Source: Agromyces flavus (GTDB taxonomy: Bacteria; Actinomycetota; Actinomycetes; Actinomycetales; Microbacteriaceae). Taken from it: a stretch of DNA of 64,000 nt. Made by a program: the position numbers and the translations under genes. Under the pieces are notes generated by a model. The model was not told where the DNA came from, made no database searches, and worked only from the letters and a program-made list of their open reading frames with translations. Where the stretch lies: NCBI RefSeq assembly GCF_900104685.1, contig NZ_LT629755.1, positions 2,852,001 to 2,916,000 of the forward strand, in the 5' to 3' direction. Of the stretch, positions 40,820 through 49,253 are shown piece after piece (positions within the stretch are counted from its first letter, which is position 1; every line of letters begins with the position of its first letter).

Positions 40820-41935
40820 ATGGTCGTCGAGCTGACGAAGGCGCAGGCGCGCCGCATCGCGGTGCGCGCGCAGGCGCTCGAGGCCGATCGGCCCGCCGAC
40901 GTGGTCGACACCGTGCGACGACTCACGTTCGTGAAGGTCGACCCGGTCTCGGCGATCGCCCCGAGCGCCGACGTCGTGCTGTGGAGCCGCCTCGGCGAAC
41001 GGTACGACCCGGCCGAGCTCACGCGCGCGCTCGAGGTCGAGCGCACGCTGTTCGAGCTCGACCTGATGGTGCGACCCATGGACGACCTGCGGCTGTTCCG
41101 CCCGTCGATGCGCGACTGGCCACGCCACGATCGCACGCGCGGCTGGATCGAGGCGAACTCGTCGTTCCGCAGCGACCTGCTGCTGCGCCTCACCGCCCAC
41201 GGCCCGCTCCCGGCGACCGAGTTGCCCGACACCTCGGTCGTGGCCTGGTCGTCGACCGGATGGACCAACGACAAGAACGTGCAGACCATGCTCGAGTGCC
41301 TCATGATGCGCGGTGATGTCGCCGTCGCCGGCCGTCGCGACGGCGCCCGACTGTGGGACCTCGCTGAGCGCGTCTACCCCGAGGCGCTCGAGCAGGATCA
41401 CCTCGACCAGGCCGACGCGTACCGGCTGCGCAACGAGCGGCGCCTCGCCTCGCTCGGGATCCTGCGCGAGGGCCGCGGGTCGAGCACGCCGAACGAGCCG
41501 ATCGACACGCGCGGCATCGGCGAGCCGGCGCGGGTCGACGGCCTGCCCGGCGCCTGGCGCGTGGATGGCGCGGCGCTGGCCCGCGTCGACGAGCCATTGC
41601 GCCCTCGCACCGCGCTGCTGTCGCCGCTCGACCGCCTCGTGTTCGATCGGCGGCGCCTCGCCGAGCTCTTCGACGTCGAGTACGTGCTCGAGATGTACAA
41701 GCCGCGCGACCAGCGCCGCTGGGGATACTGGGCGATGCCGGTCCTGCACGGCGACCGGCTCGTCGGCAAGGTCGACGCGACCGCCGACCGTGCTGAGGGC
41801 GTGCTGCGCGTCGACGCGATCCACGAGGACGAGCCGTTCACGCCCGAGGTCGTCGAGGCGGTCTTCGCCGAACTCGATTCGCTGGCCGGATGGCTCGGGC
41901 TCGAGATCCGCGGACGCGGGGTCGGATTGGCCTGA
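40820..41935 (+). CDS. Winged-helix YcaQ-like DNA glycosylase family protein
   Basis: 371 residues of the HTH_42 superfamily (AlkZ/YcaQ-type glycosylases, which remove crosslinked bases). LTKAQARRIAVRAQAL, the LSPLDRLVFDRRRLAELF segment and YVLEMYKPRDQRRWGYWAMPVLHGDRLVGKVD match the YcaQ side. The catalytic QxD position reads K39-V-D41: the Asp is kept and the Gln is replaced by Lys. Activity is therefore uncertain; it may be a divergent glycosylase or a non-catalytic DNA-binding relative. Single gene, convergent with the serine-hydrolase cluster. Confidence 0.8.
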   Translation: MVVELTKAQARRIAVRAQALEADRPADVVDTVRRLTFVKVDPVSAIAPSADVVLWSRLGERYDPAELTRALEVERTLFELDLMVRPMDDLRLFRPSMRDWPRHDRTRGWIEANSSFRSDLLLRLTAHGPLPATELPDTSVVAWSSTGWTNDKNVQTMLECLMMRGDVAVAGRRDGARLWDLAERVYPEALEQDHLDQADAYRLRNERRLASLGILREGRGSSTPNEPIDTRGIGEPARVDGLPGAWRVDGAALARVDEPLRPRTALLSPLDRLVFDRRRLAELFDVEYVLEMYKPRDQRRWGYWAMPVLHGDRLVGKVDATADRAEGVLRVDAIHEDEPFTPEVVEAVFAELDSLAGWLGLEIRGRGVGLA

Positions 41936-41941
41936 CGGCGC

Positions 41942-43021
41942 TCAGTCCACTTGGCCGAGCAGGTCGCGTGCGACCTCATGGACCGGGCGCGAGCTGCGAT
42001 TGACGAACACGATCGCCGCGGTGCCGGCCGTCCGGTCGATGAGCAGCGCGCTCGTGAAGCCGGTCGTCATTCCGTCGTGCGAGACGAGGTCGCGGTCGCC
42101 GCGCGACGAGAGCGCCCAGAAGTAGCCGTAGTCGCCGTCCCCGAACGGATTCGGCTCGAGCGCGGCGCTGCCGGCGTAGGGTCCGTCGATGACGCCCTGC
42201 GCGTAGCGGGCCAGGTCCTCGACGGTCGTGACGATGCCGCCGGCCGGCGCGAACGCGCCGAGGGTGCTGGGATCGGCCTTCCGGCGATCGCCCGTAAAGC
42301 CTTGCGCCAGCCCCTTCACATGATCGTCGTCCTCGATGGGGAGGGAGGTGTCCTCGAGCCCGAGCGGCTCGAGGATGCGCTCGGCGAGTATGTCGCGGTA
42401 CTCGGTGCCGGCGGCCGCTGCCAGCGCCTGCCCCGCGAGGGCGGCGCCGAAGTTGGAGTACGCCGTGGTCGGGTCGTTCGGGAGCTGCTCGGCGCGCGCG
42501 AGCGCGAGCAGTTCGTCGAGCGTCTCGTCGACCGCGTCCTTGCCCTCGGCGTCCAGCGCCGCAGCCTCCTGCTGCCATTCGGGATCGCTGGGGAAGATCG
42601 GCAGGCCCGACTGATGGGTCGCGAGTGCGCCGAGCGTGACGTCGGCGACCGGTGCGTCGTCAAGATCGAGATGAATGCCGAGCGGGTCGTCGAGGGCCAC
42701 TTCACCCCGCTCGATCGCCTCGGCGAGGAGCAGGCCGGTGAAGGTCTTCGTGATGGAGCCGATCTCGAACCGCGTCTCGGCATCGGCGCGGACGAAGGCC
42801 GTCCGAACCTCGCCGTCGGCGACCAGGGCCACCGCCGCGATATCGTCAGGGCCGCTGAACGACGGGCGGATGACCTGGAGCAGCTCCTCGTCGCCCGAGT
42901 AGCGGGTCGACGCTCCGGCTTCCTCCGCCTGCGGTGCGCCGGCGCTGCATCCGGCCATCACGGCCACCGCCATCGTGGCCGCGATCACACCAGCCGGCCG
43001 CCGCACCCGCATCGCACGCAT
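41942..43021 (-). CDS. Serine hydrolase lipoprotein, beta-lactamase family, intact active site
   Basis: 359 residues. A lipoprotein signal ends at Cys25 (VMAGC), placing the enzyme on the outer face of the membrane. It has all three class C motifs: S89-I-T-K92 in FEIGSITKTFTG, YSN in AYSNFG and HDG in SHDGMTTG near the C-terminus. Such proteins are peptidases or esterases more often than true beta-lactamases. Three related genes upstream have lost these motifs. I use the ATG at 43021, not 43030, because TACGAT (43029-43034) ends 7 bases before it and overlaps the earlier ATG. Confidence 0.85.
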   Translation of the reverse strand: MRAMRVRRPAGVIAATMAVAVMAGCSAGAPQAEEAGASTRYSGDEELLQVIRPSFSGPDDIAAVALVADGEVRTAFVRADAETRFEIGSITKTFTGLLLAEAIERGEVALDDPLGIHLDLDDAPVADVTLGALATHQSGLPIFPSDPEWQQEAAALDAEGKDAVDETLDELLALARAEQLPNDPTTAYSNFGAALAGQALAAAAGTEYRDILAERILEPLGLEDTSLPIEDDDHVKGLAQGFTGDRRKADPSTLGAFAPAGGIVTTVEDLARYAQGVIDGPYAGSAALEPNPFGDGDYGYFWALSSRGDRDLVSHDGMTTGFTSALLIDRTAGTAAIVFVNRSSRPVHEVARDLLGQVD

Positions 43022-43028
43022 GGACGCC

Positions 43029-43034
43029 ATCGTA
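43029..43034 (-). promoter_or_regulatory. Putative -10 box, leaderless serine hydrolase
   Basis: Minus-strand TACGAT ends 7 bases before the ATG at 43021. Confidence 0.38.
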
Positions 43035-43050
43035 GGAGAGGCTCGTGCAT

Positions 43051-43623
43051 TCACGGTCGGTCGACCCGACGCGGCCGGGCGAACCCGCGCGTGCGCCGCG
43101 CGAACGACCGCGCCTCGCGACTCGACAGCGCGAGCAGGACGAGGATGTCCAGCGCGACCGTCAGGAACGTCGTCTGGATCGTCACCTCGACATCGCCCGT
43201 GATCGAGTCGAGCGCCGCGGCGGTGATGGTCGCGGTCGAGAACAGCATGACCGTGATGCGCGCACCGTTGCTGCCGAACCAGATGAGCACGGCGAGCACG
43301 AGCTGGATGACGAGGAGGATCGAACCGACCACGAGTACGACCTTCAGCCCCATGTCGGCGGCCGCGGCCTCGGGGCGACCCTCGAGCACCACGTCGAGCT
43401 CGCGCTCGACCACCTCGTCCCACTGCAGCGCGAGCGACACCAGCCAGATCACGCCGGCGATCACGCGGAGCACCACGAGCACGGTGCCGAACGTGGTCGC
43501 GGCCGGTCGCCGGACGCGCTTCGGCGCCGGTTCGCGCTCGGCCAGCCGCGCCGGCGGCTCGTACGCCGTGCGCTTCTCGACGGAGGTGGGCCCGGCCGGG
43601 ACGGCGCGGCCGCGGCGGCTCAC
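43051..43623 (-). CDS. Membrane protein coupled to LssY_C gene
   Basis: 190 residues, unrecognised. About 45 basic/Pro-rich residues precede three hydrophobic segments (VLVVLRVIAGVIWLVSLAL, VVLVVGSILLVIQLVLAVLIWFG, FLTVALDILVLLALS), and the tail is Arg-rich. The GTG start overlaps the TGA of the LssY_C gene (GTGA), so the two proteins are translated together and probably work together in the membrane. The stretch between spans 1 and 2 (QWDEVVERELDVVLEG) is acidic and likely outside or at the interface. Confidence 0.75.
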   Translation of the reverse strand: MSRRGRAVPAGPTSVEKRTAYEPPARLAEREPAPKRVRRPAATTFGTVLVVLRVIAGVIWLVSLALQWDEVVERELDVVLEGRPEAAAADMGLKVVLVVGSILLVIQLVLAVLIWFGSNGARITVMLFSTATITAAALDSITGDVEVTIQTTFLTVALDILVLLALSSREARSFARRTRGFARPRRVDRP

Positions 43624-44540
43624 TGGCAGGCCTCCCTCGGCGATCCCACCCGTGCACCGGGCACCGCCGTCACGTTCACCACGGGCAGGTCGCCGTCCGT
43701 CCGGATGGTGTCGCCGCCGCCATTGCGCGAGTGGTATCCGGTCGAGAAGTCGCGCAGCACGTCGATGCGCACCTCGGGGACGGCGCCGGTCAGCGTCGCG
43801 ACGATGTGATCGCGCTCGATGTCGATGTCGGCGTCGATCTTGTGGGTGACCTGCAGCGTGAAGAGCGAGAATCCCACTGCCCGGTCGAAGGTGCCTGCGG
43901 CGAGCCAGTCCACGCGCCGACCGCCGGGGAGCAGCCATCCGTCGGGCGTCCGCCAGAACCGCACGTGGTGGCGTCTCGCGGGGTTGCCCTCGACCTCCTG
44001 CTGGTACGCGAAGTCCTGCTGCCGGCCGAACAGGAACAGCGGGCTGACGGGCGCCTCGTCGTAGCTCCGCCGCGACAGCGTCGACGTGACGATGCGCCAT
44101 CCCGAGGCGAGCGTCACGTCATCGGCGCGCGTCCATCCGGCTGCCCGCATCGCCGCGTGCAGCGAGGCCTCCGGCCCGTCGAACGCGAGGTTCACGGGGT
44201 CGCCGAGCAGGCCGTCGCTCGTGCGTGTGCGCCCGATGAAGTAGTCGGGGACGTAGATCGTCGTGAGGATCCGGTGCAGTCGTGGCAGCACGAGGTAAGC
44301 CAGCACGAGCCAGAAGACGAGGAAGAACAGGATGCCGAACCATCCGAATTCGAATGACTGCGTCAGCAGCAGCCACGCGAGCCAGACCGACGCGACGCCG
44401 GCGTACACGAAGAAGAACCCGTCGAGCACGGTGGTGAACGACGTGCGCGGCGGCAGCTCCGGAGGAGGGCGTTCGTCGACCGCGGCCGTCGGTCGCCCCT
44501 CATCCCGCTCGCGCATACCCGCAGGCCCCGCGTCCTGCAT
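43620..44540 (-). CDS. LssY_C domain membrane protein
   Basis: 306 residues. After a polar N-terminus come two spans (FFFVYAGVASVWLAWLLL and WFGILFFLVFWLVLAYLVL), then a soluble LssY C-terminal domain: YVPDYFIGRTRTSDGLLGDPVNLAF, AAMRAAGWTRADDV, SPLFLFGRQQDFAYQ and HHVRFWRTPDGW. LssY is named from a Legionella secretion-system locus, but the biochemical role is unknown. TAGCAT lies 6 bases before the ATG. The next gene overlaps by 4 bases. Confidence 0.8.
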   Translation of the reverse strand: MQDAGPAGMRERDEGRPTAAVDERPPPELPPRTSFTTVLDGFFFVYAGVASVWLAWLLLTQSFEFGWFGILFFLVFWLVLAYLVLPRLHRILTTIYVPDYFIGRTRTSDGLLGDPVNLAFDGPEASLHAAMRAAGWTRADDVTLASGWRIVTSTLSRRSYDEAPVSPLFLFGRQQDFAYQQEVEGNPARRHHVRFWRTPDGWLLPGGRRVDWLAAGTFDRAVGFSLFTLQVTHKIDADIDIERDHIVATLTGAVPEVRIDVLRDFSTGYHSRNGGGDTIRTDGDLPVVNVTAVPGARVGSPREACQ

Positions 44541-44546
44541 GCCTGC

Positions 44547-44552
44547 ATGCTA
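44547..44552 (-). promoter_or_regulatory. Putative -10 box, leaderless LssY_C gene
   Basis: Minus-strand TAGCAT ends 6 bases before the ATG at 44540. Confidence 0.4.
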
Positions 44553-44606
44553 GCCCGGGCCGGACGGTGATCGGAGGGAACATCACCCGGATCCTGCTTC
44601 GCGGGC

Positions 44607-45671
44607 TCAGTCCTCCACGATGGCGAAGACCTCCAGGCCCTCATCCCACGGATAGGTGTCGCCGCTGTTCCGCAGCACGATCGCCGCGTGCCGGTCCTCC
44701 GCGCTCACGACCATCGCAGCGCAGAATTGGCGCGACCACCCGTACAGGGCGATGATGTCGCCTTCCGGGCGTGACGCGACCTCCCAGAAGTAACCGATCC
44801 GCTTCCCGTGGGGCGTGTTCACGAGCGGTTCGAGGGCGGCACTGTCGGAGGCGTCTCCGGAGATGACGTCTCGGGCCAGCGCGATCATGTCGTCGATCGT
44901 CACGATCAGGCCCATCGCGGGCGCGTACGCCCCGGTCTGGGGTACGTATGCGCCCTCCGACCGGACGAGCGCGTCCGGCACGTCCTCGACCGACTCGGCG
45001 AGCACGGCGTTCTCCATCCCGACGGGCTCGAGCACGCGTTCCTCGAGCAGTTCGGCGAAGTCGCGGTCCGCGGCCTCGGCCAGGACATGACCGACCAAGG
45101 TTGCCTGTAGGTGGCTGTAGTCGTAGACCGACGGGTCCACCGGAACGGCCGAGACGAGGTCGAGCACCTCCTCCAGATCGACCGGCGCAGGCACCTCGGG
45201 TGGGGCGTCGTTCGAGTCCGAAGCACCGTCGGCGAGCACCTCCGGATCGACCCACCGCGGACCGCCGGGCGGCAGTCCGGAATGCTGTGTGGCGAGGGAT
45301 CTCAATGTCAATGACGCAGCGGGCGAATCACCCAGCGGCAGGTACCACCCGATCGGATCGTCAAGGGCGACCTCGCCGCGCTCGATCGCGTCGGCGAGCA
45401 GCAACCCCGTGAGCAGCCGCGTCGCCGAGCCCAACTCGAACATCGTCGACGAGTCGGCCGACACGAACGCCGTCCGCACGTCGTCGCCGTCGATCACCGC
45501 CATGGCGACGCGATCGCCGGCGTCGGTGAACTTCTCCTTGGCGTACTCGAGCAGTTCCTCGTCACCCGTGAGCAACTGGTCGTACGGCGGGCCGTACATG
45601 CACCCGGTCATCGCGGCCAGCGCGGCGATGACGAACACGATGCGTGGGTGCGCCACGCGACGCGTGGCCAT
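44607..45671 (-). CDS. Degenerate beta-lactamase-like lipoprotein (copy A)
   Basis: 354 residues. Signal peptide with lipobox ending at Cys24 (AMTGC), then YGPPYDQLLTGDEELLEYA, a segment shared with copies B and C. The fold follows serine hydrolases of the beta-lactamase family, but the SxxK motif reads S82-A-T-R85, the YxN position reads YSH and the late KTG/HxG position is YGW. The nucleophile Ser remains but the general base is gone, so catalysis is unlikely. Probably a binding or scaffold protein outside the membrane. TACCAT lies 6 bases before the ATG. Confidence 0.82.
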   Translation of the reverse strand: MATRRVAHPRIVFVIAALAAMTGCMYGPPYDQLLTGDEELLEYAKEKFTDAGDRVAMAVIDGDDVRTAFVSADSSTMFELGSATRLLTGLLLADAIERGEVALDDPIGWYLPLGDSPAASLTLRSLATQHSGLPPGGPRWVDPEVLADGASDSNDAPPEVPAPVDLEEVLDLVSAVPVDPSVYDYSHLQATLVGHVLAEAADRDFAELLEERVLEPVGMENAVLAESVEDVPDALVRSEGAYVPQTGAYAPAMGLIVTIDDMIALARDVISGDASDSAALEPLVNTPHGKRIGYFWEVASRPEGDIIALYGWSRQFCAAMVVSAEDRHAAIVLRNSGDTYPWDEGLEVFAIVED

Positions 45672-45677
45672 ACCCGC

Positions 45678-45683
45678 ATGGTA
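45678..45683 (-). promoter_or_regulatory. Putative -10 box of copy A
   Basis: Minus-strand TACCAT ends 6 bases before the ATG at 45671, inside the 23-base gap after copy B. Confidence 0.35.
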
Positions 45684-45694
45684 CTCCTCAGGCG

Positions 45695-46762
45695 TCACTC
45701 GGTGATCGCCGCGAGGAGCGGCCGCACGTGCGATCGCGGCCAGATCTCCTCGGCATTCGAGAGGAGGACCGCCGCGGTGCGCTCGGCGGGGTCGACCAGC
45801 ACCGCAGCCGTGAAGCCGTCGGACGCGCCCTCGATGTACACGACCTCGCCGTCGGAGGTGTCCATGCGCTCCCAGAACAGCCCGATCCGCACCTGCGGCC
45901 AGCGGGTCCGCTCGATCGGCTCGAACACGGCGTTCTCGGCGAAGGGCCCGTCCAGGATGGCCCGGGCGAGCGCCACGACGTCGGCGAGCGTGACGACCGC
46001 GCCGAGCGCCGGCGCATACGCGCCGTTGCCGACCCGCGCGACTTTGCGGCCGATCCGATCGTGGCCCTGGGCGAGACCGGTCGGCATCAGGTCGACGTCC
46101 TCGACCACCACGGCGTCGGCCATCCCGCCCGGTACGAGCACGCGCTGCTCGAGCAGGTCGGCGAACGGCACTCCCGCGGCCGCGGCGATCGCCTGCCCGA
46201 CCAGCGCGGCATCGAAGTCGCTCACGTTGAAGTCCAGCTGGGGGACGAGGTCGATCGACCCGACGCGAGCGAGGAGCGCATCCAGCCCGCCGCGGTCCGA
46301 GCCCGCGAGCTGCGTCTCCGCCGACACCGGAGGCTCCCACGCCGCCGGTCCGAGCGGCTCCTGCGGCAATCCGGAATGGTGGGTGGCGAGCTGGCGGAAC
46401 GTCAACGCGGCGGCGGGAGCGTCGCCGAGATCCAGGTACGTGCCGATCCGCTCGTCGAGCGCCACCTCGCCGCGCTCGATCGCGTCCTGCAGCAGCAGTC
46501 CAGTCAGTCCTCGCGTGGCCGGGCCGAACCCGAACCGCGTCGAGTCGTCGGCCGACACGAAGGCGGTGCGCACCTCGTCGCCGTCGATCACGGCCACCGC
46601 GACCTGGTCCCCCGCGTCGGTGTAGCGTTCACTGGCGTACTCGATGAGCGCCGGGTCTCCGGAGAGCAGCTGGTCGTACGGCGGACCGTAGAGGCACCCG
46701 CTCATGGCAGCGACGGCGGCGAGTGCCACCGATGCCCGAACGACTCGCATCCGATCGGGCAT
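45695..46762 (-). CDS. Degenerate beta-lactamase-like lipoprotein (copy B)
   Basis: 355 residues. Lipobox ends at Cys23 (AMSGC), followed by YGPPYDQLLSGD as in the other copies. The SxxK motif is P81-A-T-R84, so even the nucleophile is lost; the YxN region is SDF and the KTG-like site is EGA. It keeps the domain's length and hydrophobic core, so it is maintained as a protein, not a decaying pseudogene. The start is chosen at ATG 46762 with AGGGAG five bases upstream; a GTG at 46768 overlapping the copy C stop is possible. Translated right after copy C. Confidence 0.82.
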   Translation of the reverse strand: MPDRMRVVRASVALAAVAAMSGCLYGPPYDQLLSGDPALIEYASERYTDAGDQVAVAVIDGDEVRTAFVSADDSTRFGFGPATRGLTGLLLQDAIERGEVALDERIGTYLDLGDAPAAALTFRQLATHHSGLPQEPLGPAAWEPPVSAETQLAGSDRGGLDALLARVGSIDLVPQLDFNVSDFDAALVGQAIAAAAGVPFADLLEQRVLVPGGMADAVVVEDVDLMPTGLAQGHDRIGRKVARVGNGAYAPALGAVVTLADVVALARAILDGPFAENAVFEPIERTRWPQVRIGLFWERMDTSDGEVVYIEGASDGFTAAVLVDPAERTAAVLLSNAEEIWPRSHVRPLLAAITE

Positions 46763-46764
46763 CG

Positions 46765-47826
46765 TCACTCCCTGACGATCTCGAGCAGCGCGACGGCTTC
46801 ATCCCAGGGGTAGGTCTCGCCGAGGTTCCGCAGGACCATCGCCGCCTGGCCGTCGTCCGCATACGCGACCATGGCGGCGCAGAAGCCCTCGGACCATCCG
46901 AAGAGGCTCGTGAGATCGCCTTCGGGCCGCGGTTCGCGCTCCCAGAAGTAGCCGATGCCCTCGCTCGCCCAGGGCGTGTCAGCGATGGGTCGGAGGGCGG
47001 CGCTGTCCGACATCGCACCGGACATCACGCCGCGCGCGAGCGCGATCATGTCGTCGAGCGTCACGATGGCACCGACGGCAGGGGTATACGCGCCCGCGTC
47101 GGTGGACTCGACCGCCTCCTTGGTGACGTCGGTCCGTCCCTGCGCGAGCGCCTCGGGAATGTCGTCGGCCGACTCGGCCAGCACCGTGTCGTCCATGCCG
47201 ATCGGCTCGAGGACCCGTTCCTCGAGCAGGTCGGCGAAGTCGCGGCTCGTGGCTTCGGCAACAGCGTGACCGACCAGTGCTGCCTGGACATCGTTGAAGT
47301 CGTACCGCTGCTCGTCGTCCACCGGCAACGACGCGACGAGCTCGAGCAACTCCTCCAGCTCGACGGACGTCTGTTCGTCCGGCTCCGGAGAACTCGAGCC
47401 GCCCGCTCTCCACCTCGGCGGTACCGGCAGGCCCGAGTGCTGTGTCGCGAGCGCCCGCAGCGTCAACTCGGCGGCCGGCGATTCCCCCAACGGCAGGTAC
47501 CTTCCGACCTCATCGTCGAGCGCGACCTCGCGGCGCTCGATCGCATCGGCGAGCAGCAACCCCGTGAGCAGCCGCGTCGCCGAGCCGAGCTCGAACATCG
47601 TCGACGAGTCGGCCGAGACGAAGGCGGTGCGCACCTCATCGCCGTCGATCACGGCCATCGCGACCCGATCGCCCGCGTCGGTGAACGTCTCTCGCGCGTA
47701 CTCGAGCAGCTCCTCGTCGCCCGTCAGGATCTGGTCGTACGGCGGGCCGTACAGGCATCCGGTCATCGCGGCGACCGCGGCGATGACGAGCACGATACGT
47801 GGGTGCGCCACGCGACGCGTGGCCAT
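46765..47826 (-). CDS. Degenerate beta-lactamase-like lipoprotein (copy C)
   Basis: 353 residues, closest to copy A; the first 30 residues differ at only a few positions and the DNA around both starts is the same for about 25 bases. Lipobox at Cys24. Motifs are S82-A-T-R85, FND in place of YxN, and FGW in place of the KTG-like motif. The middle has a Pro/Ser/Glu-rich insert near residues 145-155. As the first gene of the run it has TAGCAT 6 bases before the ATG; copies B and A follow on the same strand. Confidence 0.83.
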   Translation of the reverse strand: MATRRVAHPRIVLVIAAVAAMTGCLYGPPYDQILTGDEELLEYARETFTDAGDRVAMAVIDGDEVRTAFVSADSSTMFELGSATRLLTGLLLADAIERREVALDDEVGRYLPLGESPAAELTLRALATQHSGLPVPPRWRAGGSSSPEPDEQTSVELEELLELVASLPVDDEQRYDFNDVQAALVGHAVAEATSRDFADLLEERVLEPIGMDDTVLAESADDIPEALAQGRTDVTKEAVESTDAGAYTPAVGAIVTLDDMIALARGVMSGAMSDSAALRPIADTPWASEGIGYFWEREPRPEGDLTSLFGWSEGFCAAMVAYADDGQAAMVLRNLGETYPWDEAVALLEIVRE

Positions 47827-47832
47827 GGCCGA

Positions 47833-47838
47833 ATGCTA
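47833..47838 (-). promoter_or_regulatory. Putative -10 box of copy C
   Basis: Minus-strand TAGCAT ends 6 bases before the ATG at 47826. Confidence 0.42.
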
Positions 47839-47932
47839 CTCGCGTGCCGCTCCCGCGAGCAGACCCATCCGGGGGACATACCCGCCGGGTCCCCCCGACG
47901 TGTTCGCCACTGGCAGCAGCAGGAGGCGTCGC

Positions 47933-47938
47933 TAGGCT
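47933..47938 (+). promoter_or_regulatory. Putative -10 box of aminotransferase gene
   Basis: TAGGCT ends 8 bases before the ATG at 47947. Confidence 0.35.
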
Positions 47939-47946
47939 TCGAGACC

Positions 47947-49158
47947 ATGGCCTACGACGTCGCGCGCATCCGCTCCTGGTTCCCCTCGCTCGAGTCCGGT
48001 TGGGCGCAGTTCGACGGCCCCGGCGGCACGCAGACACCGCGCCAGGTCGGCGAGGCCGTGGCATCCGTGCTCACCGGCCCGCTGTCGAACCGCGGCTCGA
48101 TCGGGGTGTCGGAACAGCGCGCCGAGGAGGCCGTGCACGGCTTCCGGCTGGCGATGGCCGACCTCGTGAACGCGGACCCGCGCGGCATCGTCCAGGGCCG
48201 CAGCGCGACGCAGCTCGTGTACGACTTCTCGCGCCACCTGTCACGGCAGTGGGGCGTGGGCGACGAGGTGGTCGTGACGCGGCTCGACCACGACTCGAAC
48301 GTGCGCCCATGGGTCCAGGCCGCCGAGCGCGTCGGCGCCACGGTGCGCTGGGCCGACTTCGACCCCGAGACGGGCGAGCTGCCGGTCGACGCGGTGACCG
48401 GCCTGCTCTCCGATCGCACGCGACTCGTCGCCGTCACCGCCGCGTCGAACCTCCTGGGCACCCAGCCCGACTTGCCCGCCATCGCGGCGGCCGTGCACGA
48501 CGCGGGGGCGCTGCTCTTCGTCGACGGCGTGCACTTAACGGCGCACGAGCTGCCCGACGTCGCCGCGCTCGGCGCCGACTTCTTCACGTGCTCCCCCTAC
48601 AAGTTCCTCGGTCCGCACTGCGGCGTGCTCGTCGCGCGTCCCGAGCTGCTCGAGACGATCACGCCCGACAAGCTGCTGCCGGCGACGAACGCCGTGCCCG
48701 AGCGCTTCGAGTTCGGCACGCTGCCGTACGAGCTGCTGGCGGGCGTCACTGCGGCGGTCGAGGTGCTCGCCTCGCTCGACACCGGGGCACCGGATGCCGC
48801 GAGCTCGCGTCGTGAACGGCTCGTCGCCTCGTACGCCGCGCTCCATGAGCACGAGGCGTCGCTCGCCGCGCGCCTCGGCGAGGGTCTCGCGGCACTTCCT
48901 CGGGTGACCGTGTGGTCGCGGGCCGAGCGACGCACGCCGACGGTGCTCATGACGTTCGACGGGATCGCCGCGGAGGACGTGACGCGTCGACTCGCCGAGG
49001 ATCGCGTGCTCGCGCCATCCGGCAACTTCTACGCGCTCGAGGCGTCGCGGCGACTCGGGCTGGGCGACGAGGGCGGCCTGCGCGTGGGGCTCGCGCCGTA
49101 CACGGACCAGGGTGACGTGGAACGCCTGCTCGGCGGGCTTCGCGCCGCGCTCGCCTGA
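47947..49158 (+). CDS. Cysteine desulfurase-like class V aminotransferase
   Basis: 403 residues of fold-type I PLP enzymes, close to the cysteine desulfurase-like TIGR01976 group. Segments: RSWFPSLESGWAQFDGPGGTQ, RGSIGVSEQ, DHDSNVRPWVQAAER, LFVDGVHLTAHELPDV and the PLP Lys in FTCSPYKFLGPHCG. The C-terminal region where true desulfurases carry a catalytic Cys reads SGNFYALEASRRLGL, with no Cys, so sulfur transfer from a protein Cys is unlikely; a lyase or epimerase role is more probable. Divergent from the degenerate lipoprotein run. Confidence 0.83.
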   Translation: MAYDVARIRSWFPSLESGWAQFDGPGGTQTPRQVGEAVASVLTGPLSNRGSIGVSEQRAEEAVHGFRLAMADLVNADPRGIVQGRSATQLVYDFSRHLSRQWGVGDEVVVTRLDHDSNVRPWVQAAERVGATVRWADFDPETGELPVDAVTGLLSDRTRLVAVTAASNLLGTQPDLPAIAAAVHDAGALLFVDGVHLTAHELPDVAALGADFFTCSPYKFLGPHCGVLVARPELLETITPDKLLPATNAVPERFEFGTLPYELLAGVTAAVEVLASLDTGAPDAASSRRERLVASYAALHEHEASLAARLGEGLAALPRVTVWSRAERRTPTVLMTFDGIAAEDVTRRLAEDRVLAPSGNFYALEASRRLGLGDEGGLRVGLAPYTDQGDVERLLGGLRAALA

Positions 49159-49240
49159 CGAGCGGAGGATTCTCCCCCTTTCGGGCTCCCGATCGCGCTG
49201 TCCACGGCGTATCGGCTGGGCTGACGCACCCTCCGCGCCC

Positions 49241-49246
49241 TACGCT
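49241..49246 (+). promoter_or_regulatory. Putative -10 box of PEP-mutase-like gene
   Basis: TACGCT ends 7 bases before the ATG at 49254. Confidence 0.4.
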
Positions 49247-49253
49247 GAGGGGC

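Noticed and set aside
43028..43030. ATG at 43030 as start of the intact serine hydrolase
   Set aside because: It lies inside the likely -10 box TACGAT and has no ribosome site; the ATG 9 bases later fits the leaderless pattern.
47947..49158. Second functional cysteine desulfurase for Fe-S assembly
   Set aside because: The conserved C-terminal Cys motif is absent; it belongs to the desulfurase-like group of uncertain function.
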